Positions 1-7,402 of a stretch of DNA of 14,893 bases are shown here, one piece after another. Source of the DNA: Candidatus Campylobacter infans (GTDB lineage Bacteria > Campylobacterota > Campylobacteria > Campylobacterales > Campylobacteraceae); the NCBI GenBank assembly GCA_009827235.1, contig SPMW01000035.1, positions 1 through 14,893 of the forward strand, in the 5' to 3' direction. The translations under genes and the position numbers were made by a program. The notes beneath the pieces were generated by a model. The model saw only the letters and a list, made by a program, of their open reading frames with translations. It was not told the DNA's origin and searched no databases. Position 1 is the first letter of the stretch. The number at the start of each line of letters is the position of its first letter.

Positions 1-59
1 GTCTTTAAAATTTTGTGATTTTGCGTTTTTGAAATTTTATAAATTCTTTAAAATTTGGC

Positions 60-290
60 GTAGGTTGGGTTGGCTTTGGGTGCGCGCAAGGCGATTAGGG
101 CAGGGTGGTTTGGCGCGTGGCTAAGAGTTTGCGGGCGTGGTTTTCTTTTTAGATAATGGCGTGGCACGAATGGCTAGCGGAGTAGGCGGGCAAATGCGAA
201 CCGGCGCGCGCGGTGGGTGGTTTGGCTAGTTGTGTGCGCGCACGCGGATTTTATAAAGGCGGGGCGAGCTTGGATTTTTGGTGCGTGGTT
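60..290. other. G-rich non-coding spacer
   Basis: No open reading frame with coding character is visible on either strand. The stretch is strongly G-rich on the plus strand and contains GCGCGC words and a near-palindrome GTGTGCGCGCAC, in sharp contrast to the AT-rich surroundings. The word TTTGGCG recurs through the wider spacer (54, 109, 319, 355, 404). No tRNA or rRNA was recognised. It could be a decayed gene or a structured RNA; I cannot tell which. Confidence 0.5.
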
Positions 291-455
291 TAAAAATTAA
301 CTTTTAAACTTTTGGTGGTTTGGCGGATAAAAATTTGCTTGGCGTGGGTTAAAATTTGGCGGATTTATTGAATTAAATTTTAAAATTTTATTTTGGCTAG
401 GAATTTGGCGTGTTTGGTTTGTGGTATGTTGAACTAAGTTTAAATTTTAAATTTG

Positions 456-575
456 CTTTTATAATTCAACTAAAAAACTTACTAATTTACTTTAAGTAAA
501 AGTTGCGTTAAAATTTTTAAATTTTCTTTTATAATTCAACTAAAAACTTACTAATTTACTTTGAATAAAAGTTGC
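456..575. repeat. Two direct repeats of about 50 bp, period 70 bp, with TATAAT boxes
   Basis: Copies lie at 456-506 and 526-575 and both begin CTTTTATAATTCAACTAAAA. Each carries a TATAAT box behind a T-rich stretch, the form of a Campylobacter sigma70 promoter facing right. Each ends in an inverted repeat: TTTACTT-T-AAGTAAA is perfect in copy 1 and degraded in copy 2 (GAATAAA). No gene follows on the plus strand. A duplicated promoter/operator or a short untranslated RNA is possible. Confidence 0.55.
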
Positions 576-687
576 ATAATTTATTTTTATAAATAGGCAT
601 AGATTTTACAAAATATGCATTAAAAAAATAAAAATTAGCATTAAAATTTCATAAATTTGGCATTATGTTTTGTGAAATTTTAAAGCC

Positions 688-1173
688 TTACACCCATGGA
701 CTAGTTAGAAGTTCATTAAGTCCAAAATGCTCGAAAAGTGCGCTACAAAGGGCGCTACAAATCCCAGCAAATACGCCAGCTAGCATATCATCACCCATCA
801 CGCCAAGCCCACCTTTTACATTTTTGTCAATTTTGCCAATTATGCTGGGCTTGCTGATATCAAAAATGCGAAAAAACACAAGCCCCAAAACCGCGCCAAG
901 CACGCCACTAGCGCCAAGAGCAATAGCAAGCCACACGCCAGCAACTTCGTCTATTACGATATGGCTTGCATCGTGGCTTTTGGTTTGGGCTTCGTAAGCA
1001 TCGATGATTTTAATGCTAAATAAAAACAGCGTGATGCTCGCTAAAAATAGAGTTTCTCGCCCTAAATATTCATAAATAAAATACGCAATAATCGCGCCCG
1101 CTACGCTTCCCCAAGTCCCTGGTGCAGGGCGCAAAAATCCCACATAAAAAAAACTCACAAAAATTTTTTTCAT
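688..1173 (-). CDS. pgpA: Phosphatidylglycerophosphatase A
   Basis: This 161-residue membrane protein removes the phosphate from phosphatidylglycerophosphate to give phosphatidylglycerol, at the inner membrane. PgpA signatures are visible in order: PAPGTWGS near residue 17, HIVIDEVAG near 70, RIFDISKPSIIGKID near 101, and the polar GGLGVMGDDMLAG near 121, interleaved with hydrophobic segments. Length is normal for the family. The ATG is preceded by AAAGGAT at good spacing. It is the last gene of the same-strand block cemR - sat-like - pgpA, 169 bp downstream of the sat-like gene, so it may also have its own promoter in the AT-rich gap. Confidence 0.93.
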   Translation of the reverse strand: MKKIFVSFFYVGFLRPAPGTWGSVAGAIIAYFIYEYLGRETLFLASITLFLFSIKIIDAYEAQTKSHDASHIVIDEVAGVWLAIALGASGVLGAVLGLVFFRIFDISKPSIIGKIDKNVKGGLGVMGDDMLAGVFAGICSALCSALFEHFGLNELLTSPWV

Positions 1174-1213
1174 TTTTATCCTTTAAATTTACTTAAAATT
1201 TATGAAATTTCTA

Positions 1214-1290
1214 AAATTTTAAAAATAATTTTTGCTAAAAAACTAGCATAAATTTTAAATTTTAAAAATAATTTTTCATAAAAAACTAGC
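1214..1290. repeat. Tandem 34-bp AT-rich direct repeat between the sat-like gene and pgpA
   Basis: Copies at 1214-1247 and 1257-1290 share AAATTTTAAAAATAATTTTT followed by a short variable stretch and AAAAACTAGC, period 43 bp. The rest of the 169-bp gap is A/T runs. No function is evident; slipped-strand duplication is the simplest origin. Confidence 0.6.
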
Positions 1291-1342
1291 CAAAAAATTT
1301 TAAAATTTTAAAATATATCTTTAAATCTGCCTTAATTATAAT

Positions 1343-2611
1343 TTAATTTAACGAGCTAGTTTGATAAAGTCGCATTAATTGCTCATAAAAGTCGCGCTGG
1401 TCGTGCTTTTCTAAGATCCCGCGATTTGCAAATAAATCATCATAAATGCGCTGTAAAGATTTAAATCTATTTGGATAAAGTGCGTCTAAGATTATGGCTG
1501 AGATTTTTTTGCGCATTAAAATCGCTGGCGGCATAAGCCCGGCAAAAAGCAATTCTTTAAGCGTGGCTTGGCTGTATTTTATGTGATGATGATCGCCGTG
1601 TGGGCAGGTTTTCGTGCTTGTGAGCGTGTGGCAAATTTCACAATAAAACATCTGGGGCATTACAATCAGCTCCAACCCCAAACGCTCGCAAACTTCATCA
1701 AGCAGGGTGTTTGCTTGATTGTTATCATAAAATAATCCAATGCCTGCGTGGTTTTGTCCTATTACTATTTTATTTGCGCCAAAATTCTTAGCTGTGATGA
1801 CTTCAAGCACGGGATTTATGTGGTCGCTAAAAATCGTGGTATTTTCAAAAGGCACGATGGCTACACGCCCTGATGGCAAATAATTATCACAAAAATACCG
1901 CAAGCATTCAAGCCTTAAATCAAAGCTTAGCCTGCCTTGTATGTTATAAGTTCGCACTAAAAAGATTATCAAAAAATCTGCTTTGTCGATTGTCATGCGA
2001 ATTAAGCGCTCATGCAAGCGGTGTAAGGGATCGGCTGTAAGCATGATGGCTGTGATTTTGCGGTAATTTCGCTCTTTTATTGTTTTTGCGATTTGGGTTT
2101 TGATTTTGGCTAATTTGCTTGAAAAAATGCTAAGTTCGCCAGCTATTGCTAGGGCGTTATTTTGGGATTTTTCTTTTGTAAAATTTATATTTTTTGCGCT
2201 AAAAATACTTAAATTTTGATGGCTGAGGTTGTAGATATTGCTTGCTTGGATTTTGCCTGCGATTTTGCCGTTTAAACAAAGATCAAAGGTGATGGTTTTT
2301 GGTTTTAAAGCATCGGTGCTGGTTTTGGCTTTTAAATTTTTTAGTATTTTTTGATTTTCTTTGCCTGATGGAGCGAAGCTAAATGCATAGGGCATTAGTT
2401 GTTTTTTATATTCGCCTGTTTTGGCGATTTGCTTTATTATATCATTATCTGCTAGATTTTTATGCTCGCCTAATGCCCCACTTGCGATTAGTTCAAGTGT
2501 GCCGTATTCATCTTCGTTTATATTGATGATTTTTGCGTTTTTTAAAGCTTTGCTAGCTTCGTTTTTGTTGGCAGGGGTTTTTTTAGATTTTTCTTTGTTT
2601 TGTGATGCCAT
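1343..2611 (-). CDS. Sulfate adenylyltransferase (ATP sulfurylase)-like protein
   Basis: The 422-residue product resembles ATP sulfurylase, which makes adenylyl sulfate from ATP and sulfate. Visible marks are TADPLHRLHE (192-201), matching the QxRNPxHRxHE nucleotide-binding motif in degenerate form; IGQNHAGIG (284-292), corresponding to GRDHAG; and a probable zinc site C324-x2-C327-x8-C336-P-H338 with a histidine run. The first 30 residues are Lys/Asn-rich and probably disordered. The key QxRN and GRD residues are altered, so catalysis on sulfate is uncertain. The ATG overlaps the 3' end of cemR by 29 bp, suggesting translational coupling. The order matches my recollection of Cj1608-Cj1609-Cj1610, where the Cj1609 product carries this name. 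Confidence 0.8.
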   Translation of the reverse strand: MASQNKEKSKKTPANKNEASKALKNAKIININEDEYGTLELIASGALGEHKNLADNDIIKQIAKTGEYKKQLMPYAFSFAPSGKENQKILKNLKAKTSTDALKPKTITFDLCLNGKIAGKIQASNIYNLSHQNLSIFSAKNINFTKEKSQNNALAIAGELSIFSSKLAKIKTQIAKTIKERNYRKITAIMLTADPLHRLHERLIRMTIDKADFLIIFLVRTYNIQGRLSFDLRLECLRYFCDNYLPSGRVAIVPFENTTIFSDHINPVLEVITAKNFGANKIVIGQNHAGIGLFYDNNQANTLLDEVCERLGLELIVMPQMFYCEICHTLTSTKTCPHGDHHHIKYSQATLKELLFAGLMPPAILMRKKISAIILDALYPNRFKSLQRIYDDLFANRGILEKHDQRDFYEQLMRLYQTSSLN

Positions 2612-3431
2612 GTTTGCGCCTTTTGTCCCATATTAGCTTGCGGCTTACGCCTAGCATATTTGCTATTTCGATGTCTGTGTAAATATCTTGATAAGAGATG
2701 ATGCAAAATTTTATATATTCTTGTATTGGCATAATCTCGGTTATTAGGCTTTTTTCATCTAAGATTATTTGATTTTGCATGCCTTGGCTTACCTTGGCGT
2801 AAATGATGATATTTTCATTTTTTTTATTTAAAATTTTCTTTTTATCTTGTGCGTTTAAATTTTCAAAATCATAAAAATAATCTATATGCTCGCCTGGTAT
2901 TTCATCGTTTGGTAATTTTATTCTTGCAAAATTTAAGCCCTTAACCTTGGCTAATGCACACACAAATAAATCGCTTTTAAAGCGTTCTTGGCTTATTAGG
3001 CATAAGGGCAATGATATATTTTTTAATAAATTTTTATTTTTAATTATTTCATCAGTGTTGTTTTTTATGATATTTTCATAGCTAGCGCTTAAAATTTTCA
3101 AGCGTTTGTAATCGCCAAGTAGCGTGATTTTGCGCCTTAATTCTTCTATGATTATGGGCTTTAAAATATAATCATCAGCCCCAGCTTTTAAAGCCTCTAA
3201 AATATCGTTGCTTATATAATTTACCAGTAAAATAATAATGCTTTTTTTATGCGCGTTAATTAATTTTAAATAATCAAAAAACCCGCTCATACTAAGCAAG
3301 ATTACATCGTAGTCATCATCATTTAAGGCTTGCGCGGGGCTTTTTATATCACAGCTAAATTGCTCGCTTTCAAGCTTGCTTGCTAAGCTCGCAGCCAGAT
3401 AGCTCTCAGCTTCTATGATTAAAATTTTCAC
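2583..3431 (-). CDS. cemR: Atypical orphan response regulator, CemR/HP1021 type
   Basis: This is a 282-residue DNA-binding regulator with an N-terminal receiver-like domain (1-115) and a C-terminal helix-turn-helix (TDIEIANMLGVSRKLIWDKR, near 253-272) of the Fis/NtrC kind. The expected phospho-acceptor Asp in the VILLSMSG strand is Ser47, as in H. pylori HP1021, while the switch Lys is kept in YILKPI (near 117). Known members control replication initiation and central metabolism and respond to redox state rather than a sensor kinase. The start is GTG with a weak ribosome site. It heads the minus-strand block with the sat-like gene. Family assignment rests on architecture, the Ser47 position and synteny. 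Confidence 0.85.
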   Translation of the reverse strand: MKILIIEAESYLAASLASKLESEQFSCDIKSPAQALNDDDYDVILLSMSGFFDYLKLINAHKKSIIILLVNYISNDILEALKAGADDYILKPIIIEELRRKITLLGDYKRLKILSASYENIIKNNTDEIIKNKNLLKNISLPLCLISQERFKSDLFVCALAKVKGLNFARIKLPNDEIPGEHIDYFYDFENLNAQDKKKILNKKNENIIIYAKVSQGMQNQIILDEKSLITEIMPIQEYIKFCIISYQDIYTDIEIANMLGVSRKLIWDKRRKHGITKQRKI

Positions 3432-3726
3432 TATTTGCTTTCAAAATTTTTGGGCGATATTTTACTTATTTTTTTATTTTATTTACTTGAATTTTATAAA
3501 ATTTGCTTTTTAAGGCGTTTTTTGCTTGATGAAATTTTGTTTATGTTTTTAGTGTTTATGGATACTATCTAGAATAAATCTAATTTTTAGCATTTTTGGC
3601 AAAAAAATTTTAAATGGCTTAAAGTAGGCAAAAAAATGGAGATTTTATTTGTCAAAATGGTGCCCAGAACCAGCACTAACACTTTTAACAAAATATTCTT
3701 TTTATCGTGCTTTTAAGATTTAAGCT
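3432..3726. other. Intergenic gap between cemR and the nikZ fragment
   Basis: No convincing gene lies in these 295 bp. The left part should hold the cemR promoter, reading left, but no clear -10 box stands out. A plus-strand 26-codon ORF from 3636 has no ribosome site. Any 3' portion of nikZ is missing here, so an old deletion endpoint must lie near 3727. Confidence 0.4.
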
Positions 3727-4125
3727 TTATTTATAATCACTTAAAATTTCTATCTTTTTAATATCCTTAAAATTCACATAAATTTCGGCATTATTTTTAG
3801 GATCTTTAAAAGATTCAAGGCTAAATTTGACATCTTTAGCACTAAATTTAGCCCCATCATGCCACAAAACATCATCTCTAAGCTCAAGCTCATACACTAA
3901 GCCGTCCTTGCTAATGCTCCAAGACTTTGCTAAATCAGGCTTTGCTTTCATATTTTCATCAAAGCGAATTAAACCCGAAAATATCAAGCCTATTACAGCA
4001 TCATGATCCTCGCTATAAGCGGGATTGATTTTGGGCGCTTCATTTTCCACAGCTATAATAAGTGTATCTTTTGGACTTGCCCATAAGGCACAAATAAAGC
4101 ATAAAATTAACGCGATAATTTTCAT
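3727..4125 (-). pseudogene. nikZ: Truncated NikZ/DppA-type periplasmic substrate-binding protein (5' fragment)
   Basis: The 132 residues are the N-terminal quarter of a family 5 (SBP_bac_5) extracytoplasmic solute-binding protein, normally about 500 residues. A Sec signal peptide (1-16, ending ALWA) is followed by the family entry motif (TLIIAVENEAPKINPAYSED), GLIFSGLIRFDENM, LAKSWSISKDGLVYELELR and WHDGAKFSAKDVKFSLE. The reading frame then stops after ILSDYK. The closest match from memory is the Campylobacter nickel-uptake protein NikZ (Cj1584c). Start and ribosome site (AAGGAG) are intact, so a short secreted product might still be made, but the ligand-binding cleft needs the missing two lobes. 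The loss coincides with the left border of the dba-dsbI block. Confidence 0.75.
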
Positions 4126-4234
4126 AAAAACTCCTTGAAAAAATTTTGTGCGATTATAAAATAATTAAAAATTCCTTACAAGCCTATGGGGGGGTTAAAT
4201 TTATGAAAAAATTATAAAAATTTATTTTTAATTT

Positions 4235-4260
4235 ATGTTTTTCAAGTAAAATTAGCAGTT
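4235..4260 (+). promoter_or_regulatory. Possible sigma70 promoter for dba-dsbI
   Basis: A T-rich run is followed by TAAAAT at 4247-4252, about 28 bp before the dba start, the weak -35-less form common in Campylobacter. The divergent nikZ fragment starts at 4125, so 4126-4280 should hold both promoters. A run of seven G residues lies at 4188-4194. I did not find a clear Fur box. Confidence 0.35.
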
Positions 4261-4280
4261 TTCATTTCAAAGGAGATACT

Positions 4281-4448
4281 ATGGAGTTTCTTGAACTTTT
4301 ATTAGTTTTAATCGCCTTGATACTGATTATCAAAAAACCAGAAAAAGAAAATTTGGCTTTTGGTTTGGTAATGGTAGCTTGGCTTTTAATGGTTTTTTTC
4401 TATGTTGGCCACAAAACAGGCGCACTATTAACAATAATGAATCTGTAA
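4281..4448 (+). CDS. dba: Dba, small membrane protein co-expressed with DsbI
   Basis: This 55-residue protein begins MEFLELLLVLIALILIIKK and ends GALLTIMNL. It has two hydrophobic helices (about 3-18 and 27-42) separated by KKPEKEN. It lies immediately upstream of dsbI, with 11 bp between the stop and the dsbI start, and a good AAGGAG precedes its ATG. In C. jejuni Dba is the partner encoded before DsbI in one transcript, and dba translation is reported to affect dsbI expression. Length and position fit that gene. Its biochemical role is not evident from the sequence. Confidence 0.85.
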   Translation: MEFLELLLVLIALILIIKKPEKENLAFGLVMVAWLLMVFFYVGHKTGALLTIMNL

Positions 4449-4459
4449 GGAAGGGCTAG

Positions 4460-5977
4460 ATGAACGAAATCAATAAAACAAAAAATTTCTACACGCTAAT
4501 GTGTTTAGCAGGCTTTTTGATCATACTCTTGCCTGTAGGTATTGCAAATTTTGTATTTGGTTATATGTTGGGCGATAGTCCTTGCACGCTTTGCTGGGGA
4601 CAAAGAGAAGCAATGATCTTTATCGGTGTAATGGCGCTTTTCATTGTTCGTTATGGTATGAAAGGTAAATACCTTGCCGCTCTTTTAATCATGACAGCAG
4701 TAGGGCTTTATCAATCTTTTGCTCACTATGGTAATCACGCTCATAGAGATTTAGATCAAGGTTTTGGTTTAGCAGTTTTTGGTATCCATACTTATTTTTG
4801 GGCTGAAGTAGTATTTTGGGCTGTTGTATTGCTCTTAGGTGTGATTTTTGCTTTTGCTCCTAAATTTAATGCTTTTGAAGCAGAATTAAACGGGGAAAAA
4901 TTTAGAAAATACACTAAATTTAGCTTTGCGGCGGTTTTAATCAGCACCATCATCGTAGCTTCAAATGTTTTCCAAGCTTTTGTAAGCACAGGTATTCCTC
5001 CTTATGTAGGACAAGGCGATCCTGTAAGATTTAGCTTAAATCCAAAATACATCATTTGGAGTACAGATGGTTGGAAGGGTTTATGGCAAAATATTTCTTT
5101 CTTAGGAAAGCGCGATGTTAAAGCTCCTGATTATGCCTTTGAGAGTGCTAGCGAGAAACTAGGCATTGTTTTTGATAATGACAGCCAAAACGCTCCTTTT
5201 GCAAAAATCGATGAAACTTTACAAATCACAAGTGAGCAAAATATTAGTTTTGATAAACCTATTAACACTCTTGATTTCATAGGTGGGGAATTTGTGGCAA
5301 GTTCTAAATTTGATGTTGCATTTATGGATGAAAATTTTAATATCAAAAGTGCTTTTGAGCTTGACCCTTACTTCTCAGCGACCATTGATCCTATCATAGG
5401 CATTATTCCTTATATGCAAGATAAATTTTTACTTATGGGCTCTAATAAATCTTTCTTAAGATTTGGTAAAAATGAAAATGCCAATGAAGTTTTGCAATAT
5501 GCAGATTTTATCAAAGGAGCAGATAAATTTGAAGGACAAGGCAAGGATTTAGGTCGTGGCAGACTTGATACAGTGCGTGCGAAATTTCACCATGTTGCTA
5601 GTATGACAAATGATGCAAATTACCTCTACCTAGCCACAGTGCCAAATAACAAAAACGCAAAAGACTTCATCATCTCTAAAGTTTCTCTAAAAGATAGAGT
5701 TCTTTCAGGCGAATTTAGTCCAAAAGCAGCACTTAAAGAAGGCAAAACTTTGGGTGATTTATATGTAACTTCTATGGCGTTTAAAGATGGGGAAATTTAT
5801 GCTTTAAGTAAAAATCACAATGTGATTGCCATCATCGATATTGCCAAAGAAGAAGTTGTGAAAGTCATCTCTTATCCAAGTGAGATTAAAAACGCAAGAA
5901 GCCTTTTCTTTAAAGATAATAAAATTTACATCTTATCTTATCAAGACGGCTCAAACAAGCTCTATACTCTTAAATAA
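4460..5977 (+). CDS. dsbI: DsbI, DsbB-family disulfide bond oxidoreductase with periplasmic beta-propeller
   Basis: The 505-residue inner-membrane enzyme passes electrons from periplasmic thiol oxidases to quinone, supporting disulfide formation. The N-terminal part (1-170) is DsbB-like, with several membrane helices and the redox motif C42-T-L-C45 (DSPCTLCWGQRE). Residues from about 185 to the end form a long soluble domain with repeated strands and turns, consistent with the C-terminal propeller of Campylobacter DsbI. Start is ATG after AAGGAAGGG. It forms an operon with dba and ends at a strong hairpin. Codon use and sequence look C. jejuni-like, and no GAATTC motif of the accessory region occurs here, so separate acquisition or replacement is possible. 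Confidence 0.9.
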   Translation: MNEINKTKNFYTLMCLAGFLIILLPVGIANFVFGYMLGDSPCTLCWGQREAMIFIGVMALFIVRYGMKGKYLAALLIMTAVGLYQSFAHYGNHAHRDLDQGFGLAVFGIHTYFWAEVVFWAVVLLLGVIFAFAPKFNAFEAELNGEKFRKYTKFSFAAVLISTIIVASNVFQAFVSTGIPPYVGQGDPVRFSLNPKYIIWSTDGWKGLWQNISFLGKRDVKAPDYAFESASEKLGIVFDNDSQNAPFAKIDETLQITSEQNISFDKPINTLDFIGGEFVASSKFDVAFMDENFNIKSAFELDPYFSATIDPIIGIIPYMQDKFLLMGSNKSFLRFGKNENANEVLQYADFIKGADKFEGQGKDLGRGRLDTVRAKFHHVASMTNDANYLYLATVPNNKNAKDFIISKVSLKDRVLSGEFSPKAALKEGKTLGDLYVTSMAFKDGEIYALSKNHNVIAIIDIAKEEVVKVISYPSEIKNARSLFFKDNKIYILSYQDGSNKLYTLK

Positions 5978-6023
5978 GCCTTTTTTGGGCTTATGCCCCT
6001 TTAAACATTTATCAATGTTTTAT

Positions 6024-6047
6024 AAATCCCTAACTTTAGGGATTTTT
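6024..6047 (+). terminator. Rho-independent terminator after dsbI
   Basis: The perfect inverted repeat AAATCCCTAA-CT-TTAGGGATTT is followed by T residues, 46 bp after the dsbI stop. A smaller GGGC-TTAT-GCCC stem lies at 5987-5998. The long stem plus T run is a textbook terminator shape. Confidence 0.8.
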
Positions 6048-6049
6048 AC

Positions 6050-6055
6050 TATAAT
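6050..6055 (+). promoter_or_regulatory. TATAAT -10 box for the rarA fragment
   Basis: TATAAT sits directly after the dsbI terminator and 25 bp before the ATG at 6081, with AAGG at the ribosome site. It shows that the rarA gene entered with its own promoter. Confidence 0.5.
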
Positions 6056-6080
6056 TTCAAAAATATTATTAAGGTAAAAA

Positions 6081-6280
6081 ATGAGCTTAGTATTAACTTT
6101 TCGCCCCAACAATTTAGATGAAATTTTAGGACAATATGAACTCGTAGAAGTCTTTAAAAAATTCATCGCTATGCAAAAACTTCCCCATAGTCTCTTTTTT
6201 GGCGTAGCTGGCTCTGGTAAAACAAGCTTTGCAAGAGCGGTGGCTAAGGAATTTTGATGGAGGAAATTTTAAGCTTGCGG
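6081..6280 (+). pseudogene. rarA: RarA/MgsA-type AAA+ ATPase, 5' fragment
   Basis: The reading frame begins MSLVLTFRPNNLDEILGQ and continues through LPHSLFFGVAGSGKTSFARA, a Walker A motif (GVAGSGKT) typical of RarA, the replication-associated recombination ATPase of about 400 residues. It stops after AVAKEF at a TGA (6255-6257). Just beyond, in another frame, FDGGNFKLAE matches the expected RarA continuation, so about 20 bp were lost between two GAATTT words. The sequence then switches at TGCGGAG (6276-6282) to a fragment of a family I accessory gene. No Walker B or C-terminal tetramer region remains, so it is non-functional. Confidence 0.75.
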
Positions 6281-6411
6281 AGTTTTTGTGCAAGGTGGCG
6301 TTCCAAGCAGTGTTTTTATGTGAGACTTCTACAAACTCATCTAGCGTGCTTTTGTGAATTTTAAACTCAGCTGGCAAGCCAGCAGCTGCGTTAAAATCCG
6401 CCTCCATAAAG
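6276..6411 (-). pseudogene. Internal fragment of a family I secreted-protein gene
   Basis: These 136 bp match 8749-8884 with two visible mismatches. They encode DFNAAAGLPAEFKIHKSTL and then VEVSHKNTAWNATLHKNSA, the part of the module A protein covering about residues 92-133. Both ends are fusions at short shared words: TGCGGAG with rarA on the left and CTTTATGG with an unrelated ORF on the right. An ORF starting MEADFN reads through into antisense rarA but has no plausible function. Confidence 0.85.
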
Positions 6412-6504
6412 TTCTTGAGCCCCTAGCTCAAACTTCTCTCTAGCAGCAGTTTTAGCAATGGTGCTAGCTAAGGTCACGCTCTGTGGTCTATTTGAGATTA
6501 ACAT
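6391..6504 (-). pseudogene. Short ORF cut by the family I fragment, unrecognised (weakly RNase HII-like)
   Basis: A 37-residue ORF begins MLISNRPQSVTLASTI, continues AKTAAREKFELGAQELYGG, and then runs out of frame in the family I fragment. A ribosome site AGAGG stands 5 bp before the ATG; an in-frame ATG at 6531 would add MEEILKEAK. It begins 11 bp after the barrel gene stop, so the two may be co-transcribed. The string TLASTIAKTAAREK recalls the ASxxAKxxR region of RNase HII, but this is a weak resemblance. Its true 3' part is missing. Confidence 0.4.
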
Positions 6505-6515
6505 TTTTGCCTCTT

Positions 6516-7367
6516 TTAAAATTTCTTCCATAAAGTCATACCAAATACAGCATCAGGTGCAGCAGAACTACCACCAAAATTAGAATTTATCCCTAGCGCA
6601 GTATCGCTATCTATGCTATAAGTAGCTCCTACGCTATAAGTAGGTAGTGAGCGAACATTTGTATTTTTATAGTTATTTATTTTTTGCGCTGATTGAAATC
6701 TTTGTTCTATGCCTAAATCAAGGCTGATTTTTGGGCTTAGCACAATAGATAAATCTCCACCAAAATAAAAGCTATTTCCGTATTCTATATCTGCTAGATC
6801 AAAATTTCTTTTTTGATTATAGCCATATCCTGCTTTTATGCCATATACTACTGGGTCGCTATAGCCTTTTAGTGAGAATTCTAGATTTTGAGATTTTAGC
6901 CAAAAGTTTTTTGTTTCATCGCTTAGTCTTTGTCTTTGGGCTATTGCTGATTGAAACCTTACTTGTGGGATTAGCTCTGCTATGCTATCAAAGGTGTAGA
7001 TAAAGCCAAGCCAAAGAGCATCGAAGTTGTATTTAGTAGAGTTTTCGTGTTCTAAGGTGTTGTAATTAAAATACTCATTCCTAGCCCCACTAGCCGAGCC
7101 ACTTACTAAAATATCTATTTTTGGAGTGATTGTATAGATAAAGGTTTGCGATAATGTTAATTGTTTGGTGTCTTCCCAGTTTGTGGCAACTGAGTTTATA
7201 TTAAGCGTTGGGTATAGGCTATATGTATTTGGATTGCCTGAGCTTGTCAAAGATAGATTTGTAATACTTCTAAGACCTATTTGCTTTTTAAAAAGCGTAT
7301 CTATATTTAGAGCATCAGATGCGTAAATAGATGCACTAAGAGCAAGTAGGAGTAGGAGTTTTTTCAT
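6516..7367 (-). CDS. Outer-membrane beta-barrel protein, candidate transporter
   Basis: The 283-residue protein has a Sec signal peptide (MKKLLLLLALSASIYA, cleaved before SDALN). A short leader with DTLFKKQIG precedes many amphipathic strands with alternating aromatic and polar residues, for example QTFIYTITPKIDILVSG and YGIKAGYGYNQ. It ends FGMTLWKKF, a C-terminal Phe typical of BamA-assembled barrels. I do not recognise the family; the look is of the FapF/phenol-degradation MetA class of transporter-like barrels. A sigma54-type promoter lies upstream in the same duplicated segment that precedes the family I gene of module A. This shared control suggests a role in exporting or receiving the double-glycine proteins, which is inference. 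Confidence 0.7.
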   Translation of the reverse strand: MKKLLLLLALSASIYASDALNIDTLFKKQIGLRSITNLSLTSSGNPNTYSLYPTLNINSVATNWEDTKQLTLSQTFIYTITPKIDILVSGSASGARNEYFNYNTLEHENSTKYNFDALWLGFIYTFDSIAELIPQVRFQSAIAQRQRLSDETKNFWLKSQNLEFSLKGYSDPVVYGIKAGYGYNQKRNFDLADIEYGNSFYFGGDLSIVLSPKISLDLGIEQRFQSAQKINNYKNTNVRSLPTYSVGATYSIDSDTALGINSNFGGSSAAPDAVFGMTLWKKF

Positions 7368-7402
7368 TTACTTTCCTTGTTTTTAGTGTATATGTGAAAT
7401 GT

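Noticed and set aside
665..997. Plus-strand ORF of 110 codons over pgpA
   Set aside because: It is antisense to a well-supported pgpA and its translation is Ser/Pro/Thr-rich with no family resemblance.
3650..3695. Possible tRNA 3' end (complement reads GGTTCTGGGCACCA)
   Set aside because: No T-loop consensus and no matching acceptor or anticodon arms could be drawn, so it is not called a tRNA or attachment site.
4188..4194. Run of seven G residues as a phase-variable tract
   Set aside because: It is intergenic, short compared with contingency tracts of Campylobacter, and not within a recognisable promoter spacer.
6126..6407. Minus-strand ORF of 93 codons starting MEADFN
   Set aside because: It is a chance read-through from the family I fragment into antisense rarA; only the first about 43 residues derive from a real protein.
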